From: an uncultured Pelosinus sp. | GTDB taxonomy: Bacteria; Bacillota; Negativicutes; UMGS1260 | Assembly (NCBI GenBank): GCA_900550105.1 | Contig: URQW01000013.1 | Span: 1-55,969 of the forward strand | Reading direction: 5' to 3' | Length of the DNA stretch: 55,969 bases | In this document: positions 26,231 through 34,843 of the stretch, piece by piece | How positions within the stretch are numbered: the first letter of the stretch is position 1 | Layout of the letters: each line of letters begins with the position of its first letter | Program-made: the position numbers and the translations under genes | Notes under the pieces: generated by a model | What the model was told of the DNA's origin: nothing | Database searches by the model: none | What the model saw: only the letters and a program-made list of their open reading frames with translations

Positions 26231-27409
26231 TTAATTTGATTTTTTGAGACAGTTACTTATAGTTTCAAGATCCGATATAGTCAATTCGGGGTAATTACCA
26301 CAATAGAAACCGCATTGATGAATAAAATCGGTTCCTGGTAATTTATATTTTTTATTAACATATTTTGAGTAGAACGGCTGGTTTTGAATATTTCCCGCTA
26401 TCATGGGCCGTATTTCTATATTGGCTGCTATAAATTTATTTAAATATTTATCTCGTAGCTTTGGGGTTTTACAAAGAATGGGAAAGGCGAAACTAGAAAA
26501 TAACTGAATGTGTTCGTGCTTAAAAGCAATTAAATCAGGGTTTTCTAGAACATGTTTTTCTAATGTAAAATAGTTTTTTTGCCTGATTTTAATATTTTCT
26601 TCTAGAATTTTCAATTGGGATGATCCTAAAAATCCAGTTATTTCAGTTGGCCGAAGGTTATAGCCTAGGTCATAAAAGGTATATTTAGCTTCAAAGTTAT
26701 TTTTAATTCCGTGCTGTGTTCGCCACTTTTTTTGTTGTTCTGTATTTAAATTTCGATCCCAGCCGTTAGCTCTCACAATTTTCAACATTTCACTTAATTC
26801 ATCATCTTTGGTATGGACCATGCCACCTTCAATTGTAGACATATGATGTGCTACAAAAAAGGAAGTTGTAGCAGCAAGACCAAAATTTCCAGCCATTTCT
26901 GAGGGGAGTTTTGTACCTAAGGACTCGCAATTATCTTCAATAAGGAGAATATTATTTTCGTTACAAATTCTCTTGATTTCGTCAAGATCACCGGTAAATC
27001 CTAAAGCATTTGTAATAAAAAATGCTTTTATTTTAACTTTTTTTATTCGTTCCTGTAAGTGATAAGACATTGCATTAAGCGTTAAAGGTTCACAATCAAT
27101 TGGTACAGGTGTTAAGCCCATTTGAATAATCGGCATTATATTTGTCGACCAAGTCAATGCAGAAAAACCAACAGAATCTCCAGCTTGTATTTTTCCAAGG
27201 TTTTTTAATGCTTGTAAAAGAGCTAAATTAGCACTTCCTCCGCTGTTAAATAAGATAGAATGTTTAGTTTTTTGAAAAGATGAAAATGCGTTTTCAAATT
27301 TATTACATTGTTCGCCCATGCTTAAATATTTTGCTTCTATGATAAAATCTGCTAATGAACGTTTAGTTTCCTCTTCGTGTAAAAAAGTATGTTTCATTAA
27401 GGGAATCAT
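26231..27409 (-). CDS. ColD-like GDP-4-keto-6-deoxymannose 3-dehydratase
   Basis: This 392-residue DegT-fold protein has His in place of the PLP lysine (AHHMSTIEGGM) and the ColD-type sequence IEDNCESLGTKL and VRANGWDRNL followed by LGYNLRPTEITGFLG. It lacks the E1 iron-sulfur cysteines, so, like ColD, it probably uses PMP and glutamate alone. It would remove the C-3 hydroxyl of a keto-deoxy sugar such as the Gmd product. ATG at 27409 is chosen because GGAGGA precedes it on this strand; the frame runs on upstream without support. It is the only clearly minus-strand gene in the window and is AT-rich compared with manC and manB, which suggests separate acquisition. Confidence 0.85.
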   Translation of the reverse strand: MIPLMKHTFLHEEETKRSLADFIIEAKYLSMGEQCNKFENAFSSFQKTKHSILFNSGGSANLALLQALKNLGKIQAGDSVGFSALTWSTNIMPIIQMGLTPVPIDCEPLTLNAMSYHLQERIKKVKIKAFFITNALGFTGDLDEIKRICNENNILLIEDNCESLGTKLPSEMAGNFGLAATTSFFVAHHMSTIEGGMVHTKDDELSEMLKIVRANGWDRNLNTEQQKKWRTQHGIKNNFEAKYTFYDLGYNLRPTEITGFLGSSQLKILEENIKIRQKNYFTLEKHVLENPDLIAFKHEHIQLFSSFAFPILCKTPKLRDKYLNKFIAANIEIRPMIAGNIQNQPFYSKYVNKKYKLPGTDFIHQCGFYCGNYPELTISDLETISNCLKKSN

Positions 27410-27910
27410 AATTTTTCCTCCTAAGTTCTTGATAGTCTCAATAAGTATTCGCAAAAACCATCTATCTTCGAATAGGTTAAGCAGTTTTTGCTAGTTTGAT
27501 GAATTTTCCTTTTACTTTTGAGAACTTAATTATATTCTATCTTTACACTTTAATTTATATATCGATATCTGATAACCCTCTTAGAGCAAAAAACATTTTT
27601 CTCCTTGGAAAGAAATTATGCTTGATTTATGATGAGATTATTAGACTAATTTTCGCTGTACTCAATGACATATTTTATCACAAGTCCAATTCTAATATGG
27701 AGATGCCCCGAGGATATTGGTCTTTATGGTCACTTATCAGTGAGGTGGCATACTTGAGTATTGGCGTAGTCTGGTTATGATCAGATTTGCTTGAGATTTT
27801 CGGCAAATGCTTTTGTTTTACCGGAATAATGCACCAATATATTACAATTGCTCATAGATGAACCTTGCGGCGTTGCCAGGAGATGATTTGATTTAATTTT
27901 CAGGAAAATA
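27410..27910. other. Intergenic region, divergent from the ColD-like gene, no confident gene
   Basis: This roughly 500-base stretch is AT-rich. An open frame of 94 codons at 27496-27780 has no ribosome site and no recognisable sequence. The promoter of the minus-strand gene should lie near 27440-27480. The rest may be remnant DNA from whatever brought the ColD-like gene in; no inverted repeats or transposase motifs were recognised. Confidence 0.45.
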
Positions 27911-27977
27911 TTGGAGTGCACTACCCACCATGGTATAATAAAAGGGACTTTTATACTAAGAAACTTTTATACCATGG
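27911..27977 (+). promoter_or_regulatory. Candidate sigma-A promoter and operator-like palindrome of the second flagellin
   Basis: TTGGAG (27911-27916) is followed 17 bases later by a perfect TATAAT (27934-27939). An 11-bp inverted repeat lies across it: CCATGGTATAA (27928-27938), overlapping the -10 box, and its complement TTATACCATGG (27967-27977), which ends in the first bases of the ribosome site. CTTTTATAC also occurs twice (27948-27956, 27964-27972). No sigma-28 box was seen. The arrangement suggests repressor control different from the first flagellin. Confidence 0.5.
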
Positions 27978-27991
27978 AGGGTAAGAAGTTT

Positions 27992-30913
27992 ATGATTATC
28001 AACCATAACGTTACGCTGATGCGAGCGGAAGGTCAGAATAAAAAAGCGGCGAAGGCCGAAAATAAAGCAGCAAGTCGTCTTCAGAGCGGACTAAAGATTA
28101 ATCGAGCAGCTGATGACAATGCAGGACTTGGCATCAGTGAAAGTATGCGGGCGCAAATTCGTGGATTGTCTCAAGCTGCTTCGAATGTACAGACAGGCAT
28201 TTCAATGCTACAGACAGCCGATAGTCATTTAAGTGCGATTAATGATCCTACTTTACAGCGGATGCGTGAACTTGCTGTGCAGGCGTCGAACGACTCTCTA
28301 ACAGATTCGGATCGGCAAAGAATTCAAGAAGAGATTCAACAGCTTAAAAGTCATCTCGATAATGTTTTTTCTAACGCAGAATTTAATACGCAAAAAATTT
28401 TTACTCAGATTCCTAAGCAGATTACTGAAACGAAAGTCTATCCCAGTCCGGGTATTTTAGCAGGCGATACGCATCTATTGCCTGATGGACTTGATGTCAC
28501 GCCAGGACAAAATCAAACCATGAGTTTTAAGCTGGACGGTGTGCCTTATTCTGTTTCGCTTGATTCTGGGCCACATACACCGCAACAACTGTTAGATGAT
28601 TTAAATCAGAAGTTTGTTGCAGCAGGAACCGATGTAACGGCTTTTTATCAGGGAGACGGACTGGCTTTTAACTCACCGACTCATATCATGGACAGTTTTG
28701 GCGGCGATATGATACAAATTAATAATCCCTATACGTCAATTCTTTATGATATGGCAAAGCATGGATCTATTTCTGGAGCTGCGGCAACTGGTTATGGCAA
28801 TTTAAGCAGCGGGCTTACCATTACGGCAAGTAATAATACGCTGACGATGAATGTGGACGGTGCGGCAACAAGTATTACTTTATTAAGTAATACTTATACG
28901 GCATCCGGTCTTTTGACCGAAATTAATAATCAGCTCAGCAATGCTAATATTCCTGTGACGGCGACCTATACAGGAGGTGGTCAATTACAGTTGATGCATA
29001 ATATTAGCGGCGCTGGTCATACTTTGGATACTTTGGGTGGCAGTGCTTATCCTGATTTATTTCAAAGTTACACGGCATTGACTGAGTCTGTTTATTCTTC
29101 TACGTATACCACGGCTGCCATCACAGGCAATAAAAGTCTTGCTGGCGGCGTGACCATTACAGCAGGCGATAATGATTCTTTAAAGTTTACTGTTGATGGT
29201 ACGAACTATGCCTTTACGGTAACACCTGGAACGAATTTGACAGCGACCAATATCGCTAGCGATTTAAATGCGCAGTTTGCGGTGCAGGGGTTAACTTCGC
29301 TTACGGCGAGTAGTAATTCAGGTCAACTCCGTATTGCTTATAATAGTGCAGGGTATCATTCGATTACAGGTCTTTCTGGTACGGCCGTAGATGATCTGTT
29401 TTACAGTAAAGGAACTCCTGGCGTGTATCCTGGCAGCTATCAATACATCGAAGGTAGTAGTGCGCCACTTCCCAACGGCTTTGCACGAGTTGAAGGTTTG
29501 ACTGATTTAAGTAACGGTGCTATTGTTCGTGCTGGGAAAAATGATACCTTTTCGTTTAAACTTGATGGTACAGCTCATACGATTACGCTTGATGCGGGAA
29601 CATACAGCGCTAGTTCTTTTGTGACGGAAATCAATAGTAAACTTTCCGGCTTATCGGTGCAGGCCTCTATTGGCTATAGCAGTTATGGGTCTGTGCTTAA
29701 CTTTACCAATACTCATGAAGGTGGTGGCATTCCTCAGTTTCCTTACTCATTAGATTCTTTTTCTGGCAATGGCTATGATGCCTTTATGCGCAGCATTGTT
29801 CCTACTCCTGTACAAGGATATGACAGTAAGGCCGAAATTGATGGAGTGGCTGATCTTTCAACAGGAATCACAATCAATAGCAGCAATAATACTTTTAGTT
29901 TTAAGATTGGCGCCTTGACGAAAACGATTACACTGAATGCGAATACCTATTCTGCCAGCGGTTTGCTGACGGAGATCAATCAGCAACTGACAGCGGCTAG
30001 TGTGCCAGTGACAGCCAGTTATTATGGTTCGACTTTGCGGCTGACGGCCAACAACAGCGGCGAAGATTTCAGTGGTCTCACAGGAAATGCGGTGCCTACA
30101 TTATTTCGCAAAAATGATTATGTTGGCGGCGCTTACTATACTTTGCCAAGTAGTACCGATGCTTATGTGGAGGGACGTCTGAATTTGGCTGCCGGTGTAA
30201 CGATTGATCATGGGGTCAATGATACTCTTTCTTTTTCCGTTAATGGCACTGATCACTCCGTCACTTTACCGGAGGGCGGTTATACACCAGATAAACTTCT
30301 AGCGACATTAAATAATGATCTTGCATCATTCAATGTTACAGCGAGCTATAATAGTAAGCAGCAGTTGCGCTTAACCTATTCGCCAGGCACAAATGGTTCT
30401 TATGTGATTGATGGTGTGGGTGGCAATGCCTCTTATACGCTGTTTTATCCTGGGCCGACGACGAAAGCAGAGTCTACAAGGGATTTAGGGCCTACTGACG
30501 ATAGAAGTACCTTGACGCTACACGTCGGAGCCAATCAAGATATGAATATGAGTTCAGGGATTCCGATTTTTATGGCTACGCGGACGTTGGGAATTGATAA
30601 GCTTGATCTGACTAATCGTGAGAGCGCTGACAAAGCGATTACGGCTGTAGATCAGGCGATGAAACAAGTGAGTCAATCGCAGACATTTATTGGCGCCACT
30701 ATGCAGGCGTTGCAAGCTACTTTGGGCAATGTAACAACCTATGGTGAACACTTGACCGACTCTGAATCAAGGTTGCGCGATGCGGATATGGCGGCGGAAC
30801 TGATGGAGCGAACGAAAAATTCTATTGTGGCTCAGGCGTCAAATGCTATGATGGCTCAAGCTTCGAAGCGCCTCAGCAAGTATTGCAACTGCTACAAGGA
30901 TAAATTGATTTAG
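27992..30913 (+). CDS. Giant flagellin with six internal repeats and a frameshifted C-terminus
   Basis: The 973-residue protein begins MIINHNVTLMRAEGQN and keeps a divergent flagellin D0/D1 (to about residue 137) and a C-terminal D1 with ESRLRDADMAAELM. Between them lie about six related repeats of 105-120 residues, starting near residues 160, 271, 384, 506, 623 and 731. Each has a pattern like GVTI-N-TLSFxVDG-TxTL-TYSASGLLTEIN. The last residues read RLSKYCNCYKDKLI. Shifting the frame by one base at about 30870 gives RPQQVLQLLQG and a stop at 30901-30903, the normal flagellin end, so a single-base loss is likely. ATG 27992 follows GGAGGG. Function is a glycosylated minor or alternative filament protein, or an inactive copy. 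Confidence 0.85.
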   Translation: MIINHNVTLMRAEGQNKKAAKAENKAASRLQSGLKINRAADDNAGLGISESMRAQIRGLSQAASNVQTGISMLQTADSHLSAINDPTLQRMRELAVQASNDSLTDSDRQRIQEEIQQLKSHLDNVFSNAEFNTQKIFTQIPKQITETKVYPSPGILAGDTHLLPDGLDVTPGQNQTMSFKLDGVPYSVSLDSGPHTPQQLLDDLNQKFVAAGTDVTAFYQGDGLAFNSPTHIMDSFGGDMIQINNPYTSILYDMAKHGSISGAAATGYGNLSSGLTITASNNTLTMNVDGAATSITLLSNTYTASGLLTEINNQLSNANIPVTATYTGGGQLQLMHNISGAGHTLDTLGGSAYPDLFQSYTALTESVYSSTYTTAAITGNKSLAGGVTITAGDNDSLKFTVDGTNYAFTVTPGTNLTATNIASDLNAQFAVQGLTSLTASSNSGQLRIAYNSAGYHSITGLSGTAVDDLFYSKGTPGVYPGSYQYIEGSSAPLPNGFARVEGLTDLSNGAIVRAGKNDTFSFKLDGTAHTITLDAGTYSASSFVTEINSKLSGLSVQASIGYSSYGSVLNFTNTHEGGGIPQFPYSLDSFSGNGYDAFMRSIVPTPVQGYDSKAEIDGVADLSTGITINSSNNTFSFKIGALTKTITLNANTYSASGLLTEINQQLTAASVPVTASYYGSTLRLTANNSGEDFSGLTGNAVPTLFRKNDYVGGAYYTLPSSTDAYVEGRLNLAAGVTIDHGVNDTLSFSVNGTDHSVTLPEGGYTPDKLLATLNNDLASFNVTASYNSKQQLRLTYSPGTNGSYVIDGVGGNASYTLFYPGPTTKAESTRDLGPTDDRSTLTLHVGANQDMNMSSGIPIFMATRTLGIDKLDLTNRESADKAITAVDQAMKQVSQSQTFIGATMQALQATLGNVTTYGEHLTDSESRLRDADMAAELMERTKNSIVAQASNAMMAQASKRLSKYCNCYKDKLI

Positions 30914-30915
30914 TA

Positions 30916-30952
30916 GGGAATGACTTTTTATTATGAAAAGTCATTCCCATTT
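30916..30952 (+). terminator. Terminator after the giant flagellin
   Basis: A perfect 13-bp stem, GGGAATGACTTTT (30916-30928) with AAAAGTCATTCCC (30936-30948), encloses seven bases and is followed by a short T-rich tail. Confidence 0.75.
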
Positions 30953-30989
30953 CTGTTTCTGACCTTAATCTTTTGTCGGAAAATCACGA

Positions 30990-30995
30990 TATAAT
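30990..30995 (+). promoter_or_regulatory. Candidate -10 box for the wbpE-wbpA-wbpB operon
   Basis: A perfect TATAAT lies about 49 bases before the wbpE start and just after the previous terminator, the right place for a new promoter. No good -35 box is present at the usual distance. Confidence 0.4.
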
Positions 30996-31043
30996 AGGTA
31001 ATGTGATTTTGTGTTTGGTCATGTTTATAGGGGAGGATTTTTT

Positions 31044-32282
31044 ATGCGGATACCTTTAGTTGATTTACAGCAGCAGACGAAGCTTTTGCAGCCAAAAATT
31101 ATGCAGGAAATCGAGAAGATTTTTGCTAGCACGGCTTTTATTATGGGAAAAACGGTAACTGATTTTGAAGCGGATTTTTCGCAAGTGGCAGGCGGTGCAA
31201 CGGCTGTAGCTTGTAATAGTGGCACGGATGCGCTAGTTCTCTTGTTAGAGGCGATGGGAGTCGCCGCAGGCGATGAAGTCATTACAACGCCTTTTTCCTT
31301 TTTTTCTACCGCAGAAGCCATTTCTCGACTTGGCGCGGTACCCGTGTTTGTCGATATAGAAGAGACTACTTTTAATCTGGACCCGAGAAAAATAGAAGCA
31401 GCCATTACGGCAAAAACCAAGGCCATTTTGCCTGTTCATATTTTTGGGCAACCTGCTGATATGGAACCTATTCTGGCTATTGCGAAAAAACATCAGCTCA
31501 AGGTGTTAGAAGATGCTTGTCAGGCGATCGGTTCTTCCTATACTTTTTCTGATGGCCGTACGTTGGCGGCAGGAGCCATTGGCGACAGTGCTGCTTTTTC
31601 CTTTTATCCAACGAAAAATCTCGGCGGCTTTGGCGATGGCGGGATGATGACGACAACCGACGAGAATTTGGCGAAGGTGATTCGAGCGCTTAGGGCTCAT
31701 GGCAGTGGGAAAAACGGTAAAGAAGCTTATGAATTGCTGTACGGTGAGACCGTCGACTTAGGTGAGGCTGAGACTGCTTCGGCTGATGCGACGATTTACG
31801 ATCCGACGAAATACTATAATTTCCTCATTGGTGTAAATAGTCGCCTAGATGCACTGCAAGCGGCTATTCTTTCCGTGAAGATTAAGCACCTTGCTGGATG
31901 GAATGAAGCGCGGCGGCGGCTCAGTTCTCGCTATGATGAACTGTTTCAAGCGGCAGGCTTGGCGGATACCCTTATTTCGCAGCAAACGCCGGACCATATT
32001 TTCGCTGTAAAGCATTTATATATTGTAAAATGTCAGGAACGCGAAGCTTTATGTCGGTTTCTCGGTGAAGCTGGTGTAGCCACGGGCGTCTATTATCCGG
32101 TGCCGCTTCATTTACAGAAAGTTTATCAAATGGGGCGTTATAAATTGCATTATGCTGCAGGCGACTTGCCTGTGAGCGAGAAACTTTGTCAAGAAACGAT
32201 GGCTTTGCCGCTGTTTCCGGAAATGACGGTAGAACAGCAGGACTATGTGATTGCTAAGGTGAAAGAATTTTACGGGAAGTAG
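31044..32282 (+). CDS. wbpE: UDP-sugar 3-aminotransferase, WbpE-like (DegT family)
   Basis: Unlike the other three DegT-fold proteins in the window, this one keeps the PLP lysine (FYPTKNLGGFGDGGM), so it is a true aminotransferase. The 412-residue sequence also has VACNSGTDALVLLLEA, EVITTPFSFFSTAEA and LEDACQAIGS. With the adjacent dehydrogenase and oxidoreductase, and wbpD further upstream, the best role is amination of UDP-2-acetamido-2-deoxy-3-ketoglucuronate at C-3. ATG 31044 follows GGGGAGGA. An insert of about 35 residues (YGETVDLGEAETASADATIYDP) before the LDALQAAIL helix is longer than usual. Confidence 0.85.
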   Translation: MRIPLVDLQQQTKLLQPKIMQEIEKIFASTAFIMGKTVTDFEADFSQVAGGATAVACNSGTDALVLLLEAMGVAAGDEVITTPFSFFSTAEAISRLGAVPVFVDIEETTFNLDPRKIEAAITAKTKAILPVHIFGQPADMEPILAIAKKHQLKVLEDACQAIGSSYTFSDGRTLAAGAIGDSAAFSFYPTKNLGGFGDGGMMTTTDENLAKVIRALRAHGSGKNGKEAYELLYGETVDLGEAETASADATIYDPTKYYNFLIGVNSRLDALQAAILSVKIKHLAGWNEARRRLSSRYDELFQAAGLADTLISQQTPDHIFAVKHLYIVKCQEREALCRFLGEAGVATGVYYPVPLHLQKVYQMGRYKLHYAAGDLPVSEKLCQETMALPLFPEMTVEQQDYVIAKVKEFYGK

Positions 32283-32358
32283 CTGCAATATAGCGTTAAA
32301 TAAAATCTCGAGTTTCAAAATTAAATCAGCAACTGCTGCAGAGAAAGAGTGGGAATCC

Positions 32359-33666
32359 ATGAAAAAGGCGTTGTTAGAAAAGATTCGCCAAAAGACGGCT
32401 GTGCTCGGCGTAGTCGGTCTTGGGTATGTAGGTCTGCCTTTGGCGGTAGAAAAAGCGAAAGCAGGCTATCGTACCATTGGTTTTGATATACAGCAGGAAA
32501 AGGTTGCCATGGTCAATGCGGGGAAAAATTATATTGGCGACATTGTACCAGAAGATTTGGCGGCGGTTGTGAGCTCGGCTCATTTGAGTGCGACGGAAGA
32601 TTACAGCAAGCTGAAGGAAATCGACTGTGTGGCCATTTGTGTGCCGACTCCCCTCGATTTATACCAGCAGCCTGACGTGTCTTATGTGGTGAACTCGGCT
32701 CAGGAAATTGCCAAATATCTCCATTCGGGTATGTTGATTGTGCTGGAAAGCACGACATATCCTGGGACTACCGAAGAAATTATTAAGCCCATATTGGAAG
32801 CGACAGGCTTAAAAACTGGCAAGGATTTTTATCTAGCCTTCTCGCCAGAACGGGTCGATCCAGGCAATCAGCATTATAATACGAAAAATACGCCGAAGGT
32901 GGTTGGCGGTGTTACATCGGATTGTACGGAAGTAGCGGCGGCTCTTTATGAAGAAGTCCTTGAGGGCGATATTCATACTGTTTCGAGTCCCGCTGTAGCT
33001 GAAATGGAAAAGATTCTAGAAAATACGTTTCGTATTTTAAATATTGGTCTTGCCAATGAGATGGCGCTGATTTGCAACAAAATGGGTATTGATGTGTGGG
33101 AAGTGGTCGATGCCGCGAAATCAAAGCCTTACGGTTTTATGCCCTTTTATCCTGGCCCAGGCGTGGGCGGTCACTGCATCCCGATTGATCCCTTCTATCT
33201 AACTTGGAAGGCCAGAGAATATAATTATCATACGCGGCTGATTGAGACAGCCGGGGAAATCAATAACTCTATGCCGGAATTTGTTGTGGATCGGGCTATG
33301 AAGATTTTAAACCGTTTCGGACAATCCTTGAAAGGCGCGAAAGTTCTCGTGCTCGGTGTAGCCTATAAGCAGGATATTGATGATGTACGTCAATCGCCAG
33401 CCCTTGAGGTTATTGCCAATCTGGAAAAATATGAAGCGGATATTACATATCATGATCCCTTTGTTGCGAGCTTTAGTTATAAAGGGAAGTCCTATGAATC
33501 GGCGGAACTTACGAAACCGCTTGTGGCTCAGGCGGATCTAGTCATTTTAACAACGATGCATACAGGTTTTGATTATGGCTGGATTGCTCGCCACGCTCGC
33601 ATGATTTTTGACACGAAAAATGCTTTTAAGGAAGTAGAACAGCGCGGCAATATTGAAAAACTTTAG
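32359..33666 (+). CDS. wbpA: UDP-N-acetylglucosamine 6-dehydrogenase, WbpA-like
   Basis: This 435-residue nucleotide-sugar dehydrogenase has GVVGLGYVGLPLAVEKA at the N-terminus and the catalytic cysteine motif GPGVGGHCIPIDPFYL near residue 270. It oxidises C-6 of UDP-GlcNAc (or an epimer) twice to the uronate using NAD. The PETITHETIC-type central domain and C-terminal nucleotide-binding domain are complete. It lies between wbpE and wbpB, so UDP-GlcNAc is the likely substrate. GTGGGAA precedes the ATG. Confidence 0.9.
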   Translation: MKKALLEKIRQKTAVLGVVGLGYVGLPLAVEKAKAGYRTIGFDIQQEKVAMVNAGKNYIGDIVPEDLAAVVSSAHLSATEDYSKLKEIDCVAICVPTPLDLYQQPDVSYVVNSAQEIAKYLHSGMLIVLESTTYPGTTEEIIKPILEATGLKTGKDFYLAFSPERVDPGNQHYNTKNTPKVVGGVTSDCTEVAAALYEEVLEGDIHTVSSPAVAEMEKILENTFRILNIGLANEMALICNKMGIDVWEVVDAAKSKPYGFMPFYPGPGVGGHCIPIDPFYLTWKAREYNYHTRLIETAGEINNSMPEFVVDRAMKILNRFGQSLKGAKVLVLGVAYKQDIDDVRQSPALEVIANLEKYEADITYHDPFVASFSYKGKSYESAELTKPLVAQADLVILTTMHTGFDYGWIARHARMIFDTKNAFKEVEQRGNIEKL

Positions 33667-33676
33667 GAGGTCGATT

Positions 33677-34780
33677 ATGGGGAAAATCAATATAGCGCTA
33701 GTTGGCTGTGGTCGCATTGCCCATAAGCATATTGAAGCGCTGCTGAATAATCGTGAAGAATTATCGCTCTATGCTGTCTGCGATGTTGTGTCAGAGCGGG
33801 CCGAGGCGATGGCGAAGGCTTATAAGCAAGGTTTTGCCGCTGCGGGTTTAGCTGAGCCTGACGTGAAAATGACCGTAAATTATAAAGAGCTTGTCGCTGA
33901 TGCGGCAGTACAAGCGGTGGCTATTGCCACCGAGTCTGGCAAGCATGGAGCTATTGCGTTGGAGTTCCTGGATGCGGGGAAACACGCTCTGGTAGAGAAG
34001 CCTATGGCGCTTTCCACGCAAGAGGCAGATGCGATGATTGAGCTAGCGGAAGCCAAGGGTTTGGCTTTATGCGTATCACACCAGAACCGTTTTAATCCGA
34101 CGGTCTTAAAAGTAAGAGACGCTTTGGCGACAGGACGCTTTGGCCGGATTTTAGCAGGCAATGCACGCATTCTCTGGAATCGGAATGAAGACTACTATCA
34201 GCAGGCGCCATGGCGTGGAACCTATGAGCAAGACGGCGGTTGTCTCATGAATCAGTGCATTCATAATATTGACTTGTTGCAGTGGATGCTGGGCGGCGAG
34301 CCACAGCAGGTACAGGCTATGCTGGCGAATTTCGTCCATCCTTATATTGAAGCGGAAGATTACGGCTCGATCCAAGTGCGTTTTGCCAGCGGCGCCATTG
34401 GCAATGTCGAAGGCACTGTCTGCGTCTATCCGCGTAATCTGGAAGAAACGTTAACACTTCTAGGGGAAAAGGGAACGGTCGTCATTGGCGGCGAGGCTTT
34501 AAACCGCGTCCAGGTTTGGCAGTTTGCTGATGGTCTTGATTCATTAGAGCAAGTGCGGGAAGAATGTAATAATGAAATCGATAGCGTCTATGGCCGTGGT
34601 CATACGCCTCTTTACGCCGATTGGACGCACGCTATGCAGACCGGCGAAGCGCCGCTAGTCGATGGGCGACAAGGAAAAATTGCCATGTCGATTATCTTGC
34701 ATGCCTACGAAGCGCAGACCTTGGGAAGGGCTGTACGCTTTGGCGACAAAGCACTTACAGCGATTTCTTACCATAAATAG
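33677..34780 (+). CDS. wbpB: UDP-N-acetylglucosaminuronate 3-dehydrogenase, WbpB-like (Gfo/Idh/MocA)
   Basis: The 367-residue protein has the Gfo/Idh/MocA nucleotide-binding loop ALVGCGRIAHKHIEAL and the catalytic lysine motif HALVEKPMALS, followed by an ALCVSHQNRFNP segment. In the WbpA-WbpB-WbpE-WbpD pathway it oxidises C-3 of the UDP-uronate to a ketone, ready for amination by WbpE. ATG 33677 is used because AGGAGG (33665-33670) lies seven bases before it and overlaps the end of wbpA. Gene order wbpE-wbpA-wbpB is compact and same-strand, which supports one operon. Confidence 0.9.
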   Translation: MGKINIALVGCGRIAHKHIEALLNNREELSLYAVCDVVSERAEAMAKAYKQGFAAAGLAEPDVKMTVNYKELVADAAVQAVAIATESGKHGAIALEFLDAGKHALVEKPMALSTQEADAMIELAEAKGLALCVSHQNRFNPTVLKVRDALATGRFGRILAGNARILWNRNEDYYQQAPWRGTYEQDGGCLMNQCIHNIDLLQWMLGGEPQQVQAMLANFVHPYIEAEDYGSIQVRFASGAIGNVEGTVCVYPRNLEETLTLLGEKGTVVIGGEALNRVQVWQFADGLDSLEQVREECNNEIDSVYGRGHTPLYADWTHAMQTGEAPLVDGRQGKIAMSIILHAYEAQTLGRAVRFGDKALTAISYHK

Positions 34781-34809
34781 TTGCTATTGTCTTATTTGTT
34801 TTATTTTTC

Positions 34810-34838
34810 TTGCATTTTACAGGATCTTCCCTTATACT
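34810..34838 (+). promoter_or_regulatory. Candidate sigma-A promoter for the structured RNA and zinc-ribbon gene
   Basis: TTGCAT (34810-34815) and TATACT (34833-34838) are separated by 17 bases. Transcription would start near 34845, almost exactly at the 5' side of the predicted closing stem of the RNA described next. Confidence 0.55.
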
Positions 34839-34843
34839 TAAAG

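Noticed and set aside
27496..27780. Open frame of 94 codons between the ColD-like gene and the giant flagellin
   Set aside because: There is no ribosome site, the sequence is AT-rich and of low-complexity style, and no family is recognised; it is described as intergenic instead.
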